NCBI GenBank assembly: GCA_028714735.1
Contig: JAQTLU010000001.1
Location: 412,697 to 476,696 of the forward strand
Source of the DNA: Gallionellaceae bacterium
Lineage (GTDB): Bacteria; Pseudomonadota; Gammaproteobacteria; Burkholderiales; Thiobacillaceae
Direction of reading: 5' to 3'
DNA: 64,000 bases
A program made the translations under genes and the position numbers. Position 1 is the first letter of the stretch. Every line of letters starts with the position of its first letter. The notes under the pieces are model-generated. The model saw nothing but the letters and a program-made list of their open reading frames with translations. It ran no database searches and was not told where the DNA came from. Positions 50,202 to 59,154 of the stretch are shown here, piece after piece.

Positions 50202-51157
50202 GTCAGTCGATCCAGGATCAGGGCCACCGCCAGCAGCACAGCCAGGATGTGGGCGGCGGCGATGGTGGCGCGGATGGCGGGGGCCAGCAGGGCCGGTTGC
50301 GCGGCGTAGCGGCGCAGTTCGCCGGCCGCCTTGAACGCCGGCAGGGCGGCCAGGAACGCCGCCGCGCCCCACAGCGGCAGACGGCCGCCGGCGATCAGGC
50401 CGAGCGACCAGCCCAGGGCCAGCAACAGGACCAGGCCGTAGCCGTGGGCGGCCTGGTCGGGGGCCAGGCGGACCACCCAGTGGCGCTTGCCGGCCGCCGC
50501 ATCGGCGGCACGGTCGGGGAACTGGTTGATGTACAGGATGTTGGTCACCATCAGGGCATAGGGCAGGCCGACCAGCCAGGGCAGGGCATCGAAGCGGCCG
50601 CGCTGGACGAAGTCGGCCCCGGCGACGATGAGGAGGAAGCCGGCGGCGACGCAGATCTCGCCCAGGCCCCGGCTGTTCAGCTTCAGCGGCGGCGCCGAAT
50701 AGGCCCAGCCGATGAACAGGCCGGCGAGGCCGATCCAGAACAGGCCGAAGCCGCTGTGGCCGATCAGCCAGAAGCCGCCCAGGATCACCGCCAGGAACAG
50801 CGCGAGGCCGAAGGCCAGGGTCTGGCCCGGACTCAGGACGCCGTTCTGGATGAAGCGGGAACCGCCGGTGAACGGGAACAGGCGGTCGCTGTTGACCGCG
50901 TCGGTGCCGTTCAGGTGGTCGTAATAGTCGTTCAGGACATTCACCCCGGCGTGGGCCAGCAGGGCCAGCAGCACGGTGATCGCCGCCGCCGCGCCGTCGA
51001 ACGGCACGCCGGCATGCCAGGCGGTGGCGAAACCGAGCAGCACCCCGACCAGGGTGATGGTCAGGAAGGCCGGCCGGGTGGCCAGAAAATAGCGCAGCCA
51101 GGGATTGCCCAGACGCTCCAGGCTGGGTTCGACAGGCACCGCGGCGGTCTTGCTCAC
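50198..51157 (-). CDS. UbiA-superfamily prenyltransferase (MenA-like)
   Basis: 319 residues with about eight or nine membrane helices. First Asp motif [19 protein letters not shown] and second [20 protein letters not shown] match the Mg-diphosphate sites of UbiA/MenA prenyltransferases; the second is closest to MenA-type enzymes. Substrate cannot be told from sequence: naphthoquinone, chlorophyll/haem or another aromatic acceptor. It is inserted between ruvC and ruvA with 4-bp overlaps on both sides, so it is fully part of that operon. Confidence 0.8.
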   Translation of the reverse strand: MSKTAAVPVEPSLERLGNPWLRYFLATRPAFLTITLVGVLLGFATAWHAGVPFDGAAAAITVLLALLAHAGVNVLNDYYDHLNGTDAVNSDRLFPFTGGSRFIQNGVLSPGQTLAFGLALFLAVILGGFWLIGHSGFGLFWIGLAGLFIGWAYSAPPLKLNSRGLGEICVAAGFLLIVAGADFVQRGRFDALPWLVGLPYALMVTNILYINQFPDRAADAAAGKRHWVVRLAPDQAAHGYGLVLLLALGWSLGLIAGGRLPLWGAAAFLAALPAFKAAGELRRYAAQPALLAPAIRATIAAAHILAVLLAVALILDRLT

Positions 51158-51672
51158 GACAGCCTCCCGGCCCGCACCCGGCGGCCGGCGGTGACCAGGG
51201 CGCCCAGGCCCATGCCGCCGTGGGCATGGCAGATCGCGCAGGCCAGGGCATCGGCGGCATCGGCGCTGGGTTCGCCGGGCAGGCTCAACAGGCGGGTCAC
51301 CATGTGGATCACCTGCTGCTTGTCGGCATGGCCGTTGCCGACCACCGCCTGCTTGACCTGAAGCGCGGTGTACTCGAAAACCGGCTGGCCGGCGTGGGTC
51401 AGCGCCGCGATGGCCGCGCCGCGCGCCTGGCCGAGCAGCAGGGTGGACTGCGGATTGACGTTGACGAACACCTTCTCCACTGCCGACGCCTCCGGTTCAT
51501 AGGTCGCCAGCACCTCGCCGATGCCGGCGAAGATGGTGGCGATCCGGCCCGGCAATTCGCCGTCCTGGGTGCGGATCACCCCGCTGGCGATGTAGCTCAG
51601 CCGCTGGCCGTCCTTCTCGATGACCCCGTAGCCGGTCACGCGCAGGCCGGGGTCAATGCCGAGAAGTCTCAA
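51154..51672 (-). CDS. ruvC: Holliday junction resolvase RuvC
   Basis: 172 residues. [20 protein letters not shown] carries catalytic Asp7; [20 protein letters not shown] holds the Glu; [16 protein letters not shown] has the C-terminal acids. RNase-H-fold endonuclease that cuts the junction moved by RuvAB. Seven bases after yebC; overlaps the prenyltransferase start. Confidence 0.97.
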   Translation of the reverse strand: MRLLGIDPGLRVTGYGVIEKDGQRLSYIASGVIRTQDGELPGRIATIFAGIGEVLATYEPEASAVEKVFVNVNPQSTLLLGQARGAAIAALTHAGQPVFEYTALQVKQAVVGNGHADKQQVIHMVTRLLSLPGEPSADAADALACAICHAHGGMGLGALVTAGRRVRAGRLS

Positions 51673-51679
51673 GATCGAA

Positions 51680-52408
51680 TTACTCGGGAAGGATGGCGGA
51701 GGTGTAGACCTCCTGCACGTCGTCGAGGTCGTCCAGCATGTCGAGCATCTTCTGGAACTTGACGGCGTCGTCGCCTTCGACCTCGGTCTCGTTCAGCGCC
51801 TTCATGGTGACCTCGGCGATGACCGGCTTGAAACCCGCCGCCTCCAGGGCCTCCTTCACGGTGGTCAGGTCGCCGGTGGGGGCGGTGATGACCTCGACGG
51901 AACCGTCGTCGTTGCCGATCACGTCCTCGGCGCCCGCCTCCAGGGCCACTTCCATGACCTTGTCCTCGTCGGTGCCCGGCTCCAGGATGATCTGGCCGCA
52001 GTGCTGGAACTGGAACGCCACGCTGCCGTCGGTGCCCATGTTGCCGCCGTGCTTGGCCATGGCGTGGCGGACGTCGGCCACGGTGCGCACCCGGTTGTCG
52101 GTCAGGCAGTCGACCATCACCGCCGCGCCGCCCGGACCGTAGCCCTCGTAGCGGATCTCCTCGTAGCTGACGCCTTCGAGTTCGCCGGTGCCCTTCTTGA
52201 CCGCCCGGTCGATATTGTCGTTGGGCATGTTCTCGCCCTTGGCCTTGTCGATGGCCAGGCGCAGGCGCGGGTTGAAGTTGGGATCGCCGCCGCCCATCTT
52301 GGCCGCCACGGTGATCTCCTTGGCATAGCGGGTGAAGATGCGGCCCCGCTTTTCGTCCTGACGCCCCTTACGGTGCTGAATGTTCGCCCATTTACTGTGT
52401 CCGGCCAT
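51680..52408 (-). CDS. yebC: YebC/PmpR family transcription/translation regulator
   Basis: 242 residues beginning [20 protein letters not shown], the invariant YebC start, with [20 protein letters not shown] and [14 protein letters not shown] following. Recently recognised as a helper of translation at proline runs, earlier as a DNA-binding regulator; commonly sits upstream of ruvC as here. Confidence 0.95.
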   Translation of the reverse strand: MAGHSKWANIQHRKGRQDEKRGRIFTRYAKEITVAAKMGGGDPNFNPRLRLAIDKAKGENMPNDNIDRAVKKGTGELEGVSYEEIRYEGYGPGGAAVMVDCLTDNRVRTVADVRHAMAKHGGNMGTDGSVAFQFQHCGQIILEPGTDEDKVMEVALEAGAEDVIGNDDGSVEVITAPTGDLTTVKEALEAAGFKPVIAEVTMKALNETEVEGDDAVKFQKMLDMLDDLDDVQEVYTSAILPE

Positions 52409-52440
52409 GATGCATGTCTTGAGTGGATAAAAAAGGCATT

Positions 52441-53064
52441 TTAACCTTGACCGCCGGTCAGGCCGGAGAAAAAGAAGTCGAGCATCGGTCCCGCCTGTCC
52501 GGCCAGCGAATAGGCCGTCGGCTCCAGGCCCCAGTCCATGATCAGGCCGTCGATGTAGGCCAGCAGCGCCACGGCGGCCAGGGCCGTATCCAGGTCGGCG
52601 GGCACCTGGCCGCGCCGGCGGGCGTTCTCCAGGGCCATCCGGAACACCTCCCGGGCGCCCATGCGGCATTCCCGGCGGCGCTGGACGTTGGGCGCCAGTT
52701 CGTCGACGTACTCGCATTTCAGGGTCAGTATCTCGAACACCCGGCGGCAGCGGCCGTCCTGTTCCACCAGCGCCAGGGCCTGCACGCCGGCCCGGCGCAG
52801 CAGGCCGAGCGGGTCCATCTGGTCCGGGTCGGCCATGTTTTCCAACAGGGCCTCCAGGGGCAGGGTGGCGCGGTCGCACATGGCGGTGAACAGGTCGGCC
52901 TTGTTCTCGAAGTGCCAGTAGATGGCGCCGCGGGTCACCCCCGCCTGCTGGGCGATCTCGGCCAGCGAAGTGCGCGAAACGCCCTTGTCCCGGAACACGT
53001 TCTCGGCGGTATCGAGTATCAGCGCACGGGTTTCCTGGGCTTCTTCCTTGGTACGTCTGGCCAT
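52441..53064 (-). CDS. acrR: TetR-family repressor, AcrR-like
   Basis: 207 residues. The N-terminus [19 protein letters not shown], then [28 protein letters not shown] matches the AcrR/TtgR DNA-binding domain almost residue for residue at the recognition helix ([12 protein letters not shown]). The ligand domain includes [18 protein letters not shown], also AcrR-like. It reads away from the efflux genes; the first promoter region (53065-53314) lies between. A palindrome like the E. coli AcrR site is found at 57921, not here. The gene symbol is by similarity. Confidence 0.85.
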   Translation of the reverse strand: MARRTKEEAQETRALILDTAENVFRDKGVSRTSLAEIAQQAGVTRGAIYWHFENKADLFTAMCDRATLPLEALLENMADPDQMDPLGLLRRAGVQALALVEQDGRCRRVFEILTLKCEYVDELAPNVQRRRECRMGAREVFRMALENARRRGQVPADLDTALAAVALLAYIDGLIMDWGLEPTAYSLAGQAGPMLDFFFSGLTGGQG

Positions 53065-53314
53065 GATCCTTCGCGTCAAACGGTGGTTTGCAACAATTCA
53101 GGATATCCGTAAACCGGCGACATCCCCCGGACAAGTTGCATAATCCTTGCATTGTCTTTGTAGATAATCAGCCGGAAAACCCTAACTGCAGGTTCGCAAT
53201 GCTTACCCTCCACTGGCCGCGATGGCAAATGCCCGCCGGGATCGAACTATGATGACCCTTGATGGGCCAAAGGCCTTCTGTGCTCACCCCTTGTCCGCCG
53301 TCAGGAAGGCCGCC

Positions 53315-54724
53315 ATGCCTCGTTCGTCACTCGCCGCCGCACTCGCCTTGCTCGCCCTCTCGGGTTGCGCCGCCGTGGGACCGGACTACCGGGCGCCGGA
53401 GACGGCGGCGCCCGCCCAGTGGCAGGCGGTCCATGACAGCGGCCGCCGCGATGCCGAGGTCCTCGCGCGCTGGTGGCGGCAGTTCGACGACCCGGTCCTG
53501 GACGGCCTGATCGCCGACGCCCTGGCGGCCAATACCGATCTCGCGACGGCACAGGCCAAGCTGCGCGAGGCCCGTGCCCGGCGCGACCTGGCAAAGGCCG
53601 GCCTGGCGCCCTCGGTCACCCTGTCAGGTTCCGCCAGCCGCAGCCGCAGCAGCGCCGAGACCGGCGCCGGCGCCACGCACAACCTGTACAGCACGGGCTT
53701 CGACGCCAGTTGGGAGCCGGACGTGTTCGGCGGCGCCCGGCGCGGCCTCGAGGCCGCCGAGGCCGACCTGCAGGCCGGCGCCGAAGGCCTGCACGACACC
53801 CGCGTCAGCCTGGTCGCCGAGGTGGCGAGCAATTACCTGGAATTGCGCAGCAACGAGCAGCGCCTGGCCATCGCCGAGGCCAGCCTGGCCGCCCAGAGCG
53901 AACTCTACGACCTGACCGGCTGGCGCCAGCAGGCCGGCCTGGTCTCGGAACTGGACGCGGCCCAGGCGCTCACCAGCCTGGAGCAGACCCGGGCCGGGCT
54001 GCCCGGCCTGCGTACCGCCATTACCGAGGCACGCCACCGGCTGGCCACCCTGCTCGGGCGCGCGCCGGCCGAACTGGACGCCCGGCTGGCCGCGACTGGC
54101 GTCATTCCGGTCGCGCCGAATGCCGTGGCGACCGGCATCCCGGCCGACACCCTGCGCCAGCGCCCCGACGTGCGCGCCGCCGAGCGCCGGCTGGCGGCCC
54201 AGACCGCCCGCCTGGGCGAGGCCGAGGCCGCGCGCTATCCCAGCTTCCGGCTGACCGGCTCGCTCGGCCTCGACGCCCTGGCCCTGAACCGCCTGTTCAG
54301 CGGCAATGCCGGCAGCGGCTCGCTCCTGGCCGGGATCACCGCGCCGATCTTCGACGCTGGCCGGATCAAGAGCAACATCGCCGTGCAGGATGCCGTCCTG
54401 GAACAGAGCCGCCTGGCCTACCGGTCCGCCGTGCTGGCCGCCCTGGAGGAGGTCGAGAACGCCCTCGCCGGCCTGGCCAACCTCGGCCAGCAGCGCGAAC
54501 AACTGTCCCGCGCCGCCGCCTCGGCGCGCGAAACCCTGGCCATGGCGCGCAACCGCTACGCCGCCGGGCTGGCCGATTTCCAGACCGTGCTCGACAGCCA
54601 GCGCACCCAGCTCAACCTGGAAGACCAGCTCGCCAGCGCCACCGGCGCCTGCGGCAACGCCCAGATCCGCCTGTACAAGGCGCTCGGCGGCGGCTGGACG
54701 CCCGACGACAAGGAAACACCATGA
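53315..54724 (+). CDS. Outer-membrane factor lipoprotein, NodT/OprM type
   Basis: 469 residues. Lipobox ALSGCAAV after the signal peptide; then WWRQFDDPVLDGLIADALAA, the start of the TolC-like helical barrel, and a second repeat PADTLRQRPDVRAAERRLAA. AGGAAGG precedes the ATG; the open frame upstream lacks a signal. It overlaps the MacA-like gene by 4 bases and forms the outer channel for that pump. Confidence 0.92.
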   Translation: MPRSSLAAALALLALSGCAAVGPDYRAPETAAPAQWQAVHDSGRRDAEVLARWWRQFDDPVLDGLIADALAANTDLATAQAKLREARARRDLAKAGLAPSVTLSGSASRSRSSAETGAGATHNLYSTGFDASWEPDVFGGARRGLEAAEADLQAGAEGLHDTRVSLVAEVASNYLELRSNEQRLAIAEASLAAQSELYDLTGWRQQAGLVSELDAAQALTSLEQTRAGLPGLRTAITEARHRLATLLGRAPAELDARLAATGVIPVAPNAVATGIPADTLRQRPDVRAAERRLAAQTARLGEAEAARYPSFRLTGSLGLDALALNRLFSGNAGSGSLLAGITAPIFDAGRIKSNIAVQDAVLEQSRLAYRSAVLAALEEVENALAGLANLGQQREQLSRAAASARETLAMARNRYAAGLADFQTVLDSQRTQLNLEDQLASATGACGNAQIRLYKALGGGWTPDDKETP

Positions 54725-55998
54725 CCGAAGCCAACAACGCGAAACTGCAGGAAATCCTCGACCAGGGCGGCAGCCGCCGCTACGCCGGCTGGCGCGGCTG
54801 GCTGATCCTGGTTGTCGTCCTGCTGGCCGCCGGACTGCTCTATCTCGGCCTGCGCGGCAAGGAGGCGGCCAAACTGCCGCAATACCAGACCGAGCCGGCC
54901 GCCGTTGGCACCCTGGTGGTCAAGGTCTCCGCCACCGGCAACCTGCAGCCGACCAACCAGGTCGACGTCGGCAGCGAGCTGTCCGGCATCGTCGACAAGG
55001 TCTACGTCGACGACAACGACCAGGTCAAGAAGGGCCAGGTGCTGGCCCGCCTGGACCTGGCCAAGCTGCGCGATGCGGTGACCAAGTCGCAGGCCAACCT
55101 GACCGCGGCCGAGGCCCAGGTCTTGCAGGCCCAGGCCACGGTGACGGAGACCCGGGCCGCGCTCGCGCGCATGGTCCGGGTGGCCGAACTGTCCGGCGGC
55201 AAGGTGCCGTCGAAGAGCGAGATGGACACCGCCGAGGCCAACCTGAAGCGGGCCGAGGCCAACGAGGCCAGCACCCGGGCCAGCGTCGCCCAGGCCCAGG
55301 CCGGCCTGCAATCGGACCGGACCAATCTGGCCAAGGCCGATATCCGCTCGCCCATCGACGGCGTGGTGCTGACCCGCAAGGTCGAACCGGGCCAGACCGT
55401 GGCCGCCTCGTTCCAGGCGCCGGTGCTGTTCACCCTGGCCGAGGACCTGACCCGGATGGAACTCCAGGTCGATGTCGACGAGGCCGACGTCGGCCGGGTC
55501 AAGGCCGGCCAGACGGCCAGCTTCAGCGTCGACGCCTGGCCCGGCCGGCACTATGCCGCGGTCATCACCCGGGTCAGCTACGGTTCCAAGGTGGAGAACG
55601 GCGTGGTCTCCTACCAGACCATGCTGGAAGTGCACAACGACGACCTCAGCCTGCGCCCCGGCATGACCGGCACCGCCGAGATCACCACCCTGACCCGCGC
55701 CAACGCCTTGCTGGTGCCCAATGCCGCCCTGCGTTTCGCGCCCGAGACCACGGCCGCCGCGCCGAAGAAGAACGGCAGCGTGTTGAGCGCCATGATGCCG
55801 CGGCCGCCGGCCCAGAAGCCGAGGGCGCAGGCGGTGGGCGCCGACGGCAAGTCGCAGGTCTGGGTCCTGCGCGACGGCCAGGCGGTGCCGGTCGAGGTCG
55901 AGGCCGGCGCCAGCGACGGCAAGCTGACCGAGATCGTCGGCGGCGCCCTCAAGGCCGGCATGGCGGTGATCACCGAGACTGCGAGCGGCCTGCCATGA
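54721..55998 (+). CDS. macA: MacA-like periplasmic adaptor (membrane fusion protein)
   Basis: 425 residues. N-terminal membrane helix GWLILVVVLLAAGLLYLGL; barrel-sandwich VKVSATGNLQPTNQVDVGSE, GIVDKVYVDDNDQVKKGQVL and the returning ADIRSPIDGVVLTRKVEPGQ; helical hairpin about 115-205; beta-barrel and C-terminal domain after 250. It joins the split MacB transporter to the outer channel. Symbol by family resemblance. Confidence 0.9.
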   Translation: MTEANNAKLQEILDQGGSRRYAGWRGWLILVVVLLAAGLLYLGLRGKEAAKLPQYQTEPAAVGTLVVKVSATGNLQPTNQVDVGSELSGIVDKVYVDDNDQVKKGQVLARLDLAKLRDAVTKSQANLTAAEAQVLQAQATVTETRAALARMVRVAELSGGKVPSKSEMDTAEANLKRAEANEASTRASVAQAQAGLQSDRTNLAKADIRSPIDGVVLTRKVEPGQTVAASFQAPVLFTLAEDLTRMELQVDVDEADVGRVKAGQTASFSVDAWPGRHYAAVITRVSYGSKVENGVVSYQTMLEVHNDDLSLRPGMTGTAEITTLTRANALLVPNAALRFAPETTAAAPKKNGSVLSAMMPRPPAQKPRAQAVGADGKSQVWVLRDGQAVPVEVEAGASDGKLTEIVGGALKAGMAVITETASGLP

Positions 55999-56702
55999 CC
56001 GGGGCAGCGGCCCTGATCCGGCTGTCCGCCATCAGCAAGACCTATGGCAGCGGCCAGGCCGCCTTCCAGGCCTTGAAGGGCATCGACCTGAGCGTCGCCG
56101 CCGGCGAATTCGTCGCCATCATGGGCCCCAGCGGGTCGGGCAAGTCGACTGCGATGAACATCCTCGGCTGCCTGGATACGCCGACCACCGGCCGCTACGA
56201 ATTCCAGGGCGTGGCGGTCGAGGGGATGACCCGCAACCAGCGCGCCCTGCTGCGCCGGCACTACCTGGGCTTCGTGTTCCAGGGTTTCAACCTGCTGGCG
56301 CGCACCACCGCGCTGGAGAACGTCGAGCTGCCGCTGATCTACCGCGGCGACCCGGCCGGCAGCCGCCACCAGGCCGCCCGCGCCGCCCTCGAACAGGTCG
56401 GCCTGAAGGGCTGGGAGCACCACAGCCCGAACGAGTTGTCGGGCGGCCAGCAGCAGCGCGTGGCGATCGCCCGCGCCATCGTCACCCGGCCGGCGGTACT
56501 GCTGGCCGACGAACCGACCGGCAACCTGGACAGCCGCAACAGCCGCGAGATCATGGACCTGATCGCCGCCCTCAACCGGGACTTGGGCATCACCGTGCTG
56601 ATGGTGACCCACGAGCCCGACATGGCCGCCTATGCCAGCCGGGTCGTCCACTTCGTCGACGGCCTGGTCGAGAGCGACCGCCACAATGGAGGCCATGCCT
56701 GA
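55995..56702 (+). CDS. MacB-type ABC transporter ATPase (separate gene)
   Basis: 235 residues. Walker A MGPSGSGKSTAMNILGCLD, signature ELSGGQQQRVAIARAIV, Walker B LLADEPTGNLDSRNS, with H-loop VTHEP: the LolD/MacB/FtsE class. In E. coli this domain is fused to the permease; here the gene ends and the permease starts at the same base (TGATG). Start overlaps macA by 4 bases. Confidence 0.94.
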   Translation: MTGAAALIRLSAISKTYGSGQAAFQALKGIDLSVAAGEFVAIMGPSGSGKSTAMNILGCLDTPTTGRYEFQGVAVEGMTRNQRALLRRHYLGFVFQGFNLLARTTALENVELPLIYRGDPAGSRHQAARAALEQVGLKGWEHHSPNELSGGQQQRVAIARAIVTRPAVLLADEPTGNLDSRNSREIMDLIAALNRDLGITVLMVTHEPDMAAYASRVVHFVDGLVESDRHNGGHA

Positions 56703-57904
56703 TGCTGTGGAATACCCTGCTCCTGGCCCTGCGCGCGATCCGGCGCAACCTGATGCGCTCGTTCCTGACCGTCCTCGGCATCGTCATCGGCGTCGCCGCC
56801 GTGATCACCATGGTCACCCTGGGCAACGGCGCCACCCAATCGGTATCCGACCAGATCGCCGGCATGGGCAGCAACCTGCTCATGCTCCGGCCCGGCCAGC
56901 GTTTCGGTCCCGGCTCCGAGGGCGCGCCCAACTTCAAGGACACCGACATCGAGGCCATCCGCAACCAGATCGGCAGCATCGAGGCGGTCGCCCCGGTGGT
57001 GAACAAGACCGCGACGGCGGTCTACCAGGCGAAAAACTGGTCCACCGTGGTGACCGGCAGCAGCAACGACTATTTCCAGGCCGGCAACTGGGTGATCGCC
57101 TCCGGGCGCAGCTTCAGCGAGGCCGAGGAACGCGCCGGCAAGGCGGTCTGCGTGATCGGCGAAACGGTGCGCGACAAGCTGTTCGGGCGCCGTAACCCGG
57201 TCGGCAGCGAGATCCGCATCAAGCAGTTCGCCTGCGAGGTGATCGGCCTGCTCAAGTCGCGCGGCCAGTCGGCCATGGGCTCGGACCAGGACGATGCCGT
57301 GGTGATGCCGCTGCATACCGTGCAGCGCCGCCTGACCGGCAACCTGGACGTCAACATGATCATGATCTCGGTGCGCAACAGCGCCGCCATCGACGCCGTC
57401 AAGGACCAGGTCACCCGGCTGCTGCGCGAGCGGCGCAACATCGCGGAGAACGAGGAAGACGACTTCAGGGTCATGGACCCGCGCCAGATCAGCGAGACCC
57501 TGACCGGCACCACCCGCATCCTGACCATGCTGCTCGGCGCCGTCGCGGCGGTGAGCCTGCTGGTGGGCGGCATCGGGATCATGAACATCATGCTGGTGTC
57601 GGTCACCGAGCGCACCCGCGAGATCGGCATCCGCCTGGCCATCGGCGCCCTGGAGCGGGAAGTCCTGCTGCAGTTCCTCATCGAGGCGGTGGTGCTGTCC
57701 AGCCTGGGCGGCCTGATCGGCATCGCCCTGGCCACCGGTGCCACCATCGGCCTGGCCAGGCTGATGGGCATCCCATTCCTGTTCGATGCCGGCATCAACC
57801 TGCTGTCCTTCCTGTTTTCCGCCGCCATCGGCGTCCTGTTCGGCTTCTTCCCGGCCCGCCGCGCCGCCCGGCTCGACCCCATCGAGGCCTTGCGGCATGA
57901 ATGA
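56702..57904 (+). CDS. MacB-type ABC transporter permease (FtsX fold)
   Basis: 400 residues. N-terminal helix RSFLTVLGIVIGVAAVITMV, periplasmic MacB core (about 50-270), then three C-terminal helices including VGGIGIMNIMLVSVTERTRE (a MacB hallmark), ending FPARRAARLDPIEALRHE. Mechanotransmission type transporter pushing substrate from the periplasm through MacA and the outer channel; macrolides, peptides and haem compounds are known family substrates, none proved here. Confidence 0.94.
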   Translation: MLWNTLLLALRAIRRNLMRSFLTVLGIVIGVAAVITMVTLGNGATQSVSDQIAGMGSNLLMLRPGQRFGPGSEGAPNFKDTDIEAIRNQIGSIEAVAPVVNKTATAVYQAKNWSTVVTGSSNDYFQAGNWVIASGRSFSEAEERAGKAVCVIGETVRDKLFGRRNPVGSEIRIKQFACEVIGLLKSRGQSAMGSDQDDAVVMPLHTVQRRLTGNLDVNMIMISVRNSAAIDAVKDQVTRLLRERRNIAENEEDDFRVMDPRQISETLTGTTRILTMLLGAVAAVSLLVGGIGIMNIMLVSVTERTREIGIRLAIGALEREVLLQFLIEAVVLSSLGGLIGIALATGATIGLARLMGIPFLFDAGINLLSFLFSAAIGVLFGFFPARRAARLDPIEALRHE

Positions 57905-57920
57905 GACCGCCAAAACCATT

Positions 57921-57944
57921 TACATACACTCATGTATGTATGTA
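57921..57944. promoter_or_regulatory. AcrR-type operator palindrome upstream of the RND operon
   Basis: A 24-bp inverted repeat with left half TACATACA (57921-57928) and right half TGTATGTA (57937-57944, also at 57933). Spacing and both halves equal those of the known E. coli AcrR operator. It sits 43 bases before the GTG of the adaptor gene, where a bound repressor would cover a promoter. Confidence 0.75.
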
Positions 57945-57987
57945 CGATCTCCCGCTTTGTAATGTCACCGATATTCTGGAGTCTGCC

Positions 57988-59151
57988 GTGCGCCATCCTG
58001 CCCAAGCTGTCCTGCCGCTGCTGCTGTTATCCCTCCTGACCGCCTGCGGCCAGAAGCCCGCAACGCCTCCCGGCGGGCCGGCCGGCGGCATGCCGCCGCC
58101 GGAAGTCGGCGTCATCACCGCCGTCATGGGCTCGGCGACCCTGACCCAGGACCTGCCCGGCCGCCTGCAGGCCTGGCGCACCGCGGAAGTGCGCGCGCAG
58201 GTGGAAGGCATCGTCGAGAAGCGTCTGTTCGTCGAAGGTTCCGACGTCAAGGAAGGCGCCACCCTGTTCCAGATCGATGCGCGCACCTACAGGGCGGCCC
58301 GGGACGCCGCCGCCGCGGACGTCGACGCGGCCCGGCTGGTGGTCGACCGCTACAAGCCGTTGCTGGAGATCAAGGCCGTGAGCCAGCAGGAGTTCGACTC
58401 CGCCGCCGCGCGCCTGAAGCAGACCCAGGCGGCCCTGGCGCGTGCCGGATTGGACCTGGACAACACCCGGGTGCCGGCAGCGATCTCCGGCCGCATCGGC
58501 CGCGCCCTGGTCACCGAAGGCGCCCTGGTCGGCAAGGGCGAGGCCACCCACATGGCCACCATCGAACAGGTCGACCCGATCTACGCCAACTTCACCCAGC
58601 CCGGCAGCGAACTGCTGCGCCTGCAGGCCGCGGTCAAGTCGGGCCAGCTCAAGCGTGCCGAATCGGCCAAGGTGGAACTGCTGCTTGAGGACGGCAGCGC
58701 CTATCCCCTGCCCGGCAAGATCCTGTTCTCCGACCTGGCGGTCGATCCCTCCACCGGCGCGGTCAGCCTGCGCGCCGAATTCCCCAATCCCAAGCGGGAG
58801 CTGCTGCCCGGCATGTTCGTGCGCATCCGCTTCCCGTCCGCGGTCGACGAGGGCGCCATCCGGGTGCCGCAACGCGCCGTGCAAGGCGGCCCCCAGGGCC
58901 AGTCCGTGATGGTGGTCGGGCCGGACGGCATGGTCGCGCCGCAGCCGGTCAAGACCGGCGGCATGGTTGGCGGCGACTTCATCATCGTCGACGGCCTCAA
59001 GGGCGGCGAGCAGATCATCGTCGACGGTCTCCAGAAGGCCCGCCCCGGCACCCCGGTCAAGCCGGTGTCCCTGGCACCCGCCGCCGCTGCACCGGCGCCG
59101 GCACCCGCCGCGGTGCCGGCCGCCGCGCCTCCGGCCAAGAAAGTAGGCTGA
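57988..59151 (+). CDS. RND efflux periplasmic adaptor lipoprotein (AcrA-like)
   Basis: 387 residues, starting at GTG with GGAG six bases before it. Lipobox LLTACGQKP. Lipoyl half-motifs GRLQAWRTAEVRAQVEGIVE and RVPAAISGRIGRALVTEGAL, hairpin about 95-160, and VDPIYANFTQPGSELLRLQA, which is AcrA/MexA family-specific. The C-terminus is an Ala/Pro-rich tail. Works with the adjacent RND pump. Confidence 0.94.
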   Translation: MRHPAQAVLPLLLLSLLTACGQKPATPPGGPAGGMPPPEVGVITAVMGSATLTQDLPGRLQAWRTAEVRAQVEGIVEKRLFVEGSDVKEGATLFQIDARTYRAARDAAAADVDAARLVVDRYKPLLEIKAVSQQEFDSAAARLKQTQAALARAGLDLDNTRVPAAISGRIGRALVTEGALVGKGEATHMATIEQVDPIYANFTQPGSELLRLQAAVKSGQLKRAESAKVELLLEDGSAYPLPGKILFSDLAVDPSTGAVSLRAEFPNPKRELLPGMFVRIRFPSAVDEGAIRVPQRAVQGGPQGQSVMVVGPDGMVAPQPVKTGGMVGGDFIIVDGLKGGEQIIVDGLQKARPGTPVKPVSLAPAAAAPAPAPAAVPAAAPPAKKVG

Positions 59152-59154
59152 TCC

